A stretch of 64,000 nucleotides of DNA from Spirometra erinaceieuropaei (lineage: Eukaryota; Platyhelminthes; Cestoda; Diphyllobothriidea; Diphyllobothriidae): NCBI GenBank assembly GCA_902702965.1, contig CACRXP010000018.1:409253-473252 (forward strand). The letters are read 5' to 3'. The stretch's first letter is position 1. Every line of letters begins with the position of its first letter. Positions 56,301 through 64,000 of this stretch are shown piece after piece. The notes beneath the pieces were generated by a model. It saw nothing but the letters and a program-made list of their open reading frames with translations, did not search any database and was not told the DNA's origin. The translations under genes were made by a program, and so were the position numbers.

Positions 56301-59300
56301 TACTCTCAAACCTGAGCCCGCTGACATTCCTTAGATTTTTAGGGAAACCTCAACGTGTTCTCGTGAGGAAGTGGTTATTCCATTTTGGTCTGACAAGAGT
56401 TACCCTGCCTAGTTTTTAATTGAAAAACGTTCTTGGCAGGTTCTCTCTAGAAGACTATTTAATGGATGGACACGCGTAGAACCGTTTTGCTCTTCTAATC
56501 CCACGTCTAATTCTAACCCTAGTCCTGACTCTAAACCCCAGCGATTATCTTAACCCTGATTCCCAGGGAATGTAGCGCAAGGCCGCATATAGTGAGGAAG
56601 ATCCTTATAACACCGCCCCTCTTAAATGCCTAGAGCAGTTTGCCGATTAAAAGGAGTCACTGTCTGTCGTGGTAAGGCCTGTTATTTGACATAATCTAAT
56701 GCACGAAAAAGTGTCCCCCTTCTGCGATAGTGCGAAAAAGTCTTTTCAGTCACCTTCTCTTAGTTCCTTTTCTAAAACTGTGCGTTTGCCTATAAGGCTG
56801 GAAATAATTTCAAAAACTGTCTCTATCCAAAAAAAACCAAAGCGCTCCGATGCGTTTACCGTGTCAGAAAAGGCTTTTCCAACGCCCGTTTGACACATAA
56901 GGATGAGTGCCTTCCCTTCAGTTAAAGCTATATGTCAACCCCTCGTCTTTGCGGCACACATGCTTCTGCATGCTTTAAACTTCGGGAATCAATTAAATTG
57001 AAAAAAGGTGTTAGTCGACGACTGGGCTGTGCGTGCTTCCAGAAGCTAATAAACTGTCACTCAAATACTGGATGATCGGTGGTGCCAGCCTGTGACGGTT
57101 GCCGGATGCGGTGTACCATCGGGCACGACATGAAATTGTGTTATGATCGACATTAACTGCCTGTTGCATCACGAATAAGACATCGTTTTAGACACTGTCA
57201 GATCCGGAGGGTCTCAGATAATTTTCAAGAACGCAAACGTGGATTCTGTCCCTGTTAGAATAACAAGTTCCTGATGCTGACCTATTAACCTGCTTCACTG
57301 AATATTGCCTGATAACCTATGCGTTTGTCTACAGCCCCGTAAAATTTAATTTTCAAACTAAGAGCTCTAGCCCAATAATTATGACAGCTTGCGTACTTTT
57401 AAAATACATGCTGTACTCCGTAATGAATATCACGTCAGAAGGGTCGAGAAAACGAGGTATTGAAATTATCCAGCTTTCGCGCGCCATTGTTATGCCTTTT
57501 GGTAAAAATCACAGTATAATGCAGCACCTGATTGAGGCTATCACGATACGTTAGAATTAATGTGCGGCTTTTTCAACGAAATTTGGACATGGCAAAAGGA
57601 AACCGCGATTTGTATCACATTTTGTGTGATCTGATTAAAAACAGCGGATACTTTGAATAAGTGCTAAAAGTCCTACTGTCGTACTGTTTTACTGCGTCTC
57701 AGTAATAAGACAGAATGTAAATCGAAAGTACTTATTTCGGATACCAGTTGACTGCTAGATAAAGTTATTTTCAAAGCATTTATGCAAAACATGTACTTTT
57801 TGAAAAACCAGAAACTTGAATTTAGTGAAAACCCAGTATGGCGTAGGCCAGAGCGAAATTCGAGAAAACGGATAAATTTCAAAGAGCGCAAGTACACAGA
57901 TAATTCTCTGGTAAATAAGTGGCTCAACAGTTTGTGAAGCTTAAAATAAGAGACGTAAAATGCCGTTTGTTTTGTTAAGACCGCATTCAATGTCTTTATG
58001 GTCATTCTTATAGTCTGAAATAGAGAAAGTGGCAGAAGGTACCCAAATACCACTTGGTGGTTTCGCGTAATTTTAGGAGTAAATACCGATCGCAAAACCT
58101 GCTCAAGGGTTTAAAATGGACCAAGACCTACGCTTCGCTTAGAAAATCCTGCTGCACTCAATATTTCAGCGTCATACGGACTATTTTAACGTTCTTATAA
58201 GGGTTCAAGATACGTCTATAAGTAACCGACCGCACCACGGCTAAAATGAATATAGCAGTTTCAAGGAAAACTCTCACAGCCTCTAATCCGGGTTATAATA
58301 ATAGTTCTCTGTCGTGTCCGAACAGCCAAGTGATCACGCTTTTAGTCTTCCTCAGAAAATTTAAAAATGACTTTGCGATAAACGTAGCAACCCTTGCTAG
58401 AGACCCAGGACTCACCGGATGCTTTAGGCATTTTGATCCTGCCGCCGCTGGTACCACTGTAACCCTTCTTTGTTGAGTGTGCAGGGTTGCGAGTGTGTGA
58501 TTCAGTTGCATGTTGTCGGTTTCAATAAACCCAGTCGGAGGCACGTTTTGATTGGCGAGCTGACTGGCATAGAGTTTACCCCTGCTGAATGACTCAGTCA
58601 ATTGAATGAAAGATGAAGCGGTGAGAAGGTAGGCTTAATTAATCTTGAGAGCCGGTGGCAATGCGAAGAATCAAACTCTTTTCAATTTACCTATTAGTAA
58701 CCACGAAATTCACCGATGTATTGCCCAGCGGTCACACGAAAGAAGTAGAAGATATTTTTCTGGGTCTGGCTAAAGCGAATAACTGCAGGGCCCCGCTCAA
58801 TAGATCGCAATATTTTTAGTCGGTTGTAGGTAGTCTGATCTTCGATATCGTTCTGACGACGTGAAAGAATGGCGGTTTTTGCGAATGTAAAATGTCAGGC
58901 TATCTTTCAGCAGAACCGGCTGTTAGATCGCAAAACCGACGTCTGCTCAACTACCATTTGGTGAAAGGTTGCGATACATCATAACTAAAAGAAAGCAACA
59001 CAACCCTCGTAATGTAACCAACGATACATCCGCACATTTCTACCCAATATGACGAGTACTGTAGTATAAGACCTTGGTTTATAACACCACAATCCCCCGC
59101 CATCTAAAAAATCCAAAGCGTATAAAAAATAAGTATCTACTGGGTCATAAAAGTACACGAAGTTGAAGAACTTTTCGACTTGCTTTCAGCAGAATTGCCG
59201 AGAAAACTTAAATACCCAACCGAAAATCACTTTGCCTCTACGGATCGTTATGGTCTGTTCTCTCTTTCTGCGCCTTATCTTAAATGTATCGCACTCCATC

Positions 59301-61262
59301 CTATCTAGGCCGAACGCTATTGCTTATAAGTGTGAAGTTAATACATCGGAAATTCGCATATACCAGAAGCTCAGACAATCAAACATTCACCTCGTACGCG
59401 TTTTTTGCAACGCTTATCTTGTTGCAGCATATATGTCGCTTGAATGACCTATTTCAAAATCAGCCAAAGATTAAGCTCATGCGAATATCACCTTTCAAAC
59501 AGGCCACTTTCACAGACTGTTTAGAGTGTTTCAAATGTGTTAGCGCAGGTAGCCGCAGCTATTTGGCATAAAATAAAGCTTTCTTTCAAATTTGACCGCA
59601 GAAACTAGCAAACGTGACTCTTTGGAGAATTTTATAGTTAAAAGCCTGTTCAATTGTTGATTTTGGAAGTGCTAATGGCATAGGAACTATGATAAAACAT
59701 CATGTGACGAACAGTAGAATAGCCTGGTGGATTTAATTACCAAGGCAGAAGATGAGTTTCATGGCTGGCACTTTCGCCATATCCACTTTGGCAAATATCG
59801 TGTAGTGAATGTTGAGTTTACTAAAAAGTGGAAACATACTGCTAATAAAAGAGGTTTTTTAGCCATTTTATGACGATATAACACGCTGCTATGTTCTTTT
59901 GCCATTTAGGTGTCCTGATGCGTACGTTTAATGTCGTCAAGTTAGAATAGCCGATATTACATTGAGGTTCGAAATTTTTACCCTGGCAAATCATTGTTGA
60001 TGTTGCGTTACATAGGAATCCTGCCTTGTTTACTGTAATTCACCGAGCAGCGGGCAACGAATAAAATGAATCCTTTATCCGCATAAATCGAAGTTACGAA
60101 TTCCACGCTCTGGAGACAGACGGTTCTTGGTCTACGTATATTCGTTGTATTTCAGAAGGAAAATTGCTCAAAATCCATTCATTCTGCATCCGTTTCATTG
60201 ACATTTAAGATGATTGAATCTGAAAGCAAAACTGAAAATTTCTGAACATCTTGGTTAGAGAATTTATCCACCCACGTTGACTGCACTTTGTAATATTTGT
60301 CAAACAGTAGCGAGAGTTTGTGTGTATTCTAGATACCAGAACAAGCACATTTTTAGAAATAAATTCTCTACTCTATGAGCATAGGATTTTCAAAAAAAGA
60401 CTCCAGTTGAAGTAGCTGTTTTTGGTTGCAAAGGAAATCCCTCTCTCAACTGAAAAAACAAACTCTACACTCAGGGGATATTTCGAGATTTGGGGCATTG
60501 TTTAATTTCTACAAACCAAATCAATGAATGACTGTATTGATAAAACCCACCGACAATTTCCTAATTTACTATGAATACAAGCAAACTTTTCACATGCCTG
60601 CCAAGCGAGTTATTAGGTTGCTAAGTTCGTAGTCAGAGGAGACGAGTAGGCAATAGGATTTCCGGGTTACATTTTTTCTTTTTTGAAGCGACACAAGTAG
60701 TTTGACACATGTATTTATTGCTTGAATTTTGAGTAAATGACTTTTCTTAGGATTGCTTTTCAGCCACCTTAATCGGTCAGCAGCCAATCGCTTTAGATGA
60801 GGAGCTCTGTGGCGATCGAATCTTTATTCTTCCAACGGAGGCTTGAGCAAGTGTATACTTTTTGCAATTTACAGATATCGACCGGCCTCTTCTGATCGCA
60901 ACCTAAGGTTAATTTACTCTGCAAACCTTGTGAACTATTTGTTTAATTGTAATGTTTACTTTCCTCATATTCGTAATAATTACACTTACTACAAAACATT
61001 GAAATAATTTAATTTCTAACCTATCCATGCTTGAATGCAACCGCACGGGAAGATTTACTTCTGTAAGCCTACGCAACAGTTGCATCAATATAGTTATCCT
61101 TCTTGCTCAAAAGTTATCCGCCACTTACTTCGTTTAATTTGAATGAGTCATAGCACTTCCAAACTGACGATCTGTAAGAGGACCGCCCTCTCTTTTTTAA
61201 TAGGAGACAGGTTTTAGAAACTTTCAAACCCGTACTTAGTAAAATCGCGCAAACAAGTAACT
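53379..61262. other. repeat-poor AT-rich region
   Basis: About 7.9 kb in which I see no member of the families found elsewhere, except a telomere-like scrap at 56505-56565. The longest frame is 140 residues (57673-58095, minus), of biased composition and without motifs; 56180-56419 and 59163-59571 are also unsupported. It may be unique intergenic DNA or a large intron. Confidence 0.4.
56505..56565 (+). repeat. degenerate telomere-like CCCTAA scrap
   Basis: CTAATTCTAACCCTAGTCCTG then ACTCTAAACCCC and CTTAACCCTGATTCCC. Few units, much diverged. Confidence 0.5.
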
Positions 61263-62173
61263 TACGTTTCATATGCTATCACATGTAATGCGAACTGAGA
61301 TTCGGAAATGCATTTTGAATTCAAGAAAGATAAGTTACGTAAAATTGCAAGATCACGCTGGAATGCCGGGTTTTGAACGGGCTTGTTTACGGCTGTCTGC
61401 AAACAGTACACTGTAAAAATTAACTAATTAAGTGGGAGAGTGTACTTCAGTTTTTACGCCGTCATAAATTAAATTGTTTCATAGAAAGCGGGCACGACAA
61501 CATTCCCTTTTGTGTTCATTTGGTATATATTTGCATCGTTCTTAATTTTTTGAAAGGAAATTCTGTCGTTTGGCTTTAAAAGTTTATAATTAGGAAATTT
61601 TTAAAACCTTGGAATGTCCATTTGTACATCCTCGCATCAGCTCGTTTCTTAATGCTTCTCATAAAGCATACAACTTGGCCCACATCGATTGCACAATGCT
61701 ACGAGTCCTGTGCGATGCTCTCCTTTAACTTTGTGTGTACAGCATGCAGTTTTGAAGACCTTAATATAAGTATAACGGCAAAAGAAGCTAAAAATATTCG
61801 GGAATACAAAAAACTTTAAAAACCGAAAAATAATTTATCTTCGAGTATAAATTTGAAGAAGATGTAACTTTCTACCAAGTACGTGCAGGGAAGAATACTT
61901 TGATTTGTGCTTTTAGTTATAATAAAATCGCATTTGTGCAGAATCAAAAACCAATGAGAAAAAAGTCAGACTACATGAGTAGTCATTTTTAAAACTGTGG
62001 TTTTTGAAGGCGGACAAAACGTGGTTCAAAAGTCGGCAGCCGGGTATGACTGAAATATCTTCGAATTATACTGCTCGTCATATGCTATTGTAAGCTTACT
62101 TAAGTAAATTTTTTCGCATCAAACCATTGCAGAATTTCCTTTAAGATTACATGAGATGGCAGATCTACGGTAA
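61263..62173. mobile_element. FB-9, diverged foldback element
   Basis: Left TACGTTTCATATGCTATCAC and ATGTAATGCG; right TACATGAGATGGCAGATCTA and CGGTA. Arms: GGAATGCCGGGTTTTGAACG with GTTCAAAAGTCGGCAGCCGG; TTTTACGCCGTCATAAATT on the left against the region near 61930. TA at both ends; length about 911. Confidence 0.7.
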
Positions 62174-63099
62174 ATGCTAGAGAACGACTACTTACTTTTG
62201 TTAAAATTGCAACCTTCCCGCTTATTTAATGAACTTACACAAAACCTGCATATACTCTCTTGCTCAGTTTCTGATGTTTCAAGTGAAAATATTTTGAAGA
62301 CCGGTCAACGAGCGACTTCGCTGGACAGATTTCTTCCTCAACGCGTAAGAGCTTCAAATCCCAAACTGCATACTGTGTACAATAGTTTTCTTTGTTTCAG
62401 TTGCGTTATTTTCGTGCTTCCACATGGAAGGCAAACGCAACACTGTTCAAAAATGTAGCTCAAATTCTCGAAGAGTATTACTCCCCATAATCAGCGATCA
62501 ATCTGGCTGATATACCATCTAAAGTTTCAGTGGATAAGAGGCGCTGATGGTAACTTCTACACAACGATCATACTAGCAAATGTGAGGAGAAACTACATGA
62601 CAATGGTTACTGCATCCCGCTGGTGAAGAGAACCAGTTTTTGACCTACTCCAGTCCACCGAAAATAGTTAAAGTTGTCACCTGCGTTCTCTGTCTTTCTA
62701 ATGGAGCAAAAAACGAAATTTACCGTGCGCATGTGTAAGAACAGTATGCTCCAAACTAAACCCCCCAAACAGCGCCCAGGCCAACTATTCCAAAATACGA
62801 GTGAAAAACAACGCAAACTCTTATAAAAAGCATTTTGACAGGAGAAGTCCTACAGTTACCACACAAGTAAAACGTGTAGGCCGTTATAAGCAGGCAAAAC
62901 ACACACGTGGACTTTGAAAACAGTTATGCGCCGCAATTCCAGACTAAAAACTGTTTGTTGAGCTCAATATTAATGTCAAACTTGCCCCTTCACTTCTTGT
63001 AGGTGCTTTTGGATGAATATGTTGAGCAGAAAAAGCGCCTCACTTCCATACGAATGCAGCTGAAGAACGCTGCTTAGGAGGGTATTCGTCAGTTCCTCT
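62174..63099. other. unassigned sequence
   Basis: Nothing recognised. The 94-residue frame at 62174-62458 has no motif and begins exactly at the end of FB-9. Confidence 0.4.
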
Positions 63100-63633
63100 T
63101 CCTAATTCTCACTGCTACATTTTTTGAACCTCATATGATCTTCTCATAATACCGTGGAGAAATTAATGGTTTTCCGTAAGGAGAAAATACGCGGCCTGTA
63201 GTTTTCAAATCTCAAATACAAGTTTAGCGGCAGATAGGATTCAAAATTATTCTGGAATTGAAAACTTTTAGAAAACCAAATAATAACCTGCGTTCGAATA
63301 TAAAGTTGAAAGAAGACGCAATTCCCTACCTGAATAAGCAGAAGAATACATAGTTTTATGCATGTTTTCTATGCAATTTAGTATAATTTTTAATGACATC
63401 GAAAATCAATGATAAAAATGCATGCTACTTAAGTAGGCGTTTTTACAGAGTGTAGCTTTTGCATGCAACCGGTAAGGAGTTACTTCGATAGCCGAAACCC
63501 TGAGGTAAGTGGATCATTAAAAAATTATTCTACGGACTGATTAGTTTTACAAACCTACTTAATAAATATTTTCAAAACCAATACGCATTTCGGAATTTCG
63601 GTCAACATTTCATGAGTTAGCCCACCTGCTGTA
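63100..63633. mobile_element. FB-10, right half of a foldback element
   Basis: Centre (ACCTCATATGATCTTCTC; compare CCCTATATGATCTCC in FB-2) and right arm (AAATGCATGCTACTTAAGTAG near 63415; end ATGAGTTAGCCCACCTGCTG then TA). The left arm is absent. Closest to FB-2. Confidence 0.75.
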
Positions 63634-64000
63634 AGTCTGAATCAGTGCACTAGGCTCAATCTCCCTATCTTATACACAAGCACTCATCCTATGCTTGCAT
63701 TTACCTGCGCCAAAGAATGTTTTCCAACGCCTCCCTCGATTACTGTGACCCCGTCATGCGTCCTCCTACAAGGACTCCTACAGACTGGGGCTCCGAGGCA
63801 GAGGGCGACGCTCCCGCTTTATCTTGCAGCCATACCGGTGAGCACAACGTTCTCAGAGTAACTTTAAGCACTCAGCTGGCAACGTCCGAGTCCTCAGTTC
63901 AACTGATGCAACTTCCACCTTGACGGTCAACTTGGAGCAGGTTCAAACCTCAGATGTTAAGGCATTGAGAGCTTTTGTACGTTGACTGACGAAAGAAGAC
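63634..64000. other. unassigned sequence
   Basis: Nothing recognised; the 68-residue plus frame at 63717-63923 has no motif. Confidence 0.35.

Noticed and set aside
57673..58095. 140-residue minus frame as a gene
   Set aside because: Biased composition in AT-rich DNA, no motif, no splice or promoter support.
1..64000. prokaryotic features, CRISPR arrays, phage or integrated virus genes
   Set aside because: No dense coding, no evenly spaced direct repeats, and all RT sequences fit PLE or non-LTR elements rather than viruses.

Overview
The window looks like repeat-rich nuclear DNA from an animal. I could not identify a single intact host gene, rRNA or functional tRNA gene. Open frames are short, stop codons are frequent, and everything recognisable as protein is a decayed transposable element. 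The mix is Penelope-like elements (PLEs) with GIY-YIG endonuclease, a CR1/RTE-type non-LTR retrotransposon, Tc1/mariner, tRNA-derived SINEs, TIR-bearing MITE-like elements and tracts of degenerate TTAGGG/CCCTAA. This fits a large invertebrate genome; a flatworm (tapeworm or fluke) is my best guess, by inference only. There are no operons, ribosome binding sites, CRISPR arrays or bacterial insertion sequences. All family labels (FB, A, T, M, SINE-A, SINE-B) are local to this annotation.

Layout. 0-9.3 kb: foldback elements FB-1 and FB-2, repeat A copies, and a T element split by a CR1-type 3' fragment. 10.2-13.1 kb: a Tc1/mariner transposase fossil, a palindromic pair of SINE-B copies, and half foldback FB-3. 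14-22.5 kb: an inverted pair of repeat A, telomere-like tracts, an inverted and then a tandem cluster of PLE 3' ends, and SINE-A. 23-30 kb: FB-4, a 5'-truncated PLE with a good GIY-YIG reading frame, then a second PLE family with recognisable RT motifs and a head-to-head partner. 30-42.5 kb: FB-5 to FB-8, two SINE-A copies, a LINE RT fragment, a second T element and two acidic low-complexity frames. 42.5-64 kb: mostly unassigned AT-rich DNA, with two M elements, PLE scraps, repeat A, SINE-B, FB-9 and FB-10.

Two systems stand out. First, ten copies (seven to eight near full length) of a roughly 0.9-1.1 kb foldback family that is almost entirely an inverted repeat. Its ends read TACAGT...ACTGTA, as expected for a TA-targeting Tc1/mariner-type non-autonomous element, and it covers about 13% of the window. 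Second, PLE 3' regions that carry hammerhead-ribozyme cores (CUGAUGA, stem II, GAAAC-GUC) at three readable sites. All three have an ACGU stem III that could pair only between two copies, and the PLE copies lie in tandem and inverted arrangements. Hammerheads are known from PLEs, so the motif class is established; these copies and their arrangement are what is worth checking.

How the parts relate: nothing here forms a working pathway. The elements are nested in one another (CR1 inside the telomere-like core of T; FB-5 beside or inside a PLE 3' end) and one block with SINE-A, flank and foldback is duplicated about 3.5 kb apart. The 53.4-61.2 kb stretch is nearly free of recognisable repeats and is the best place to look for unique, possibly intronic, host sequence.
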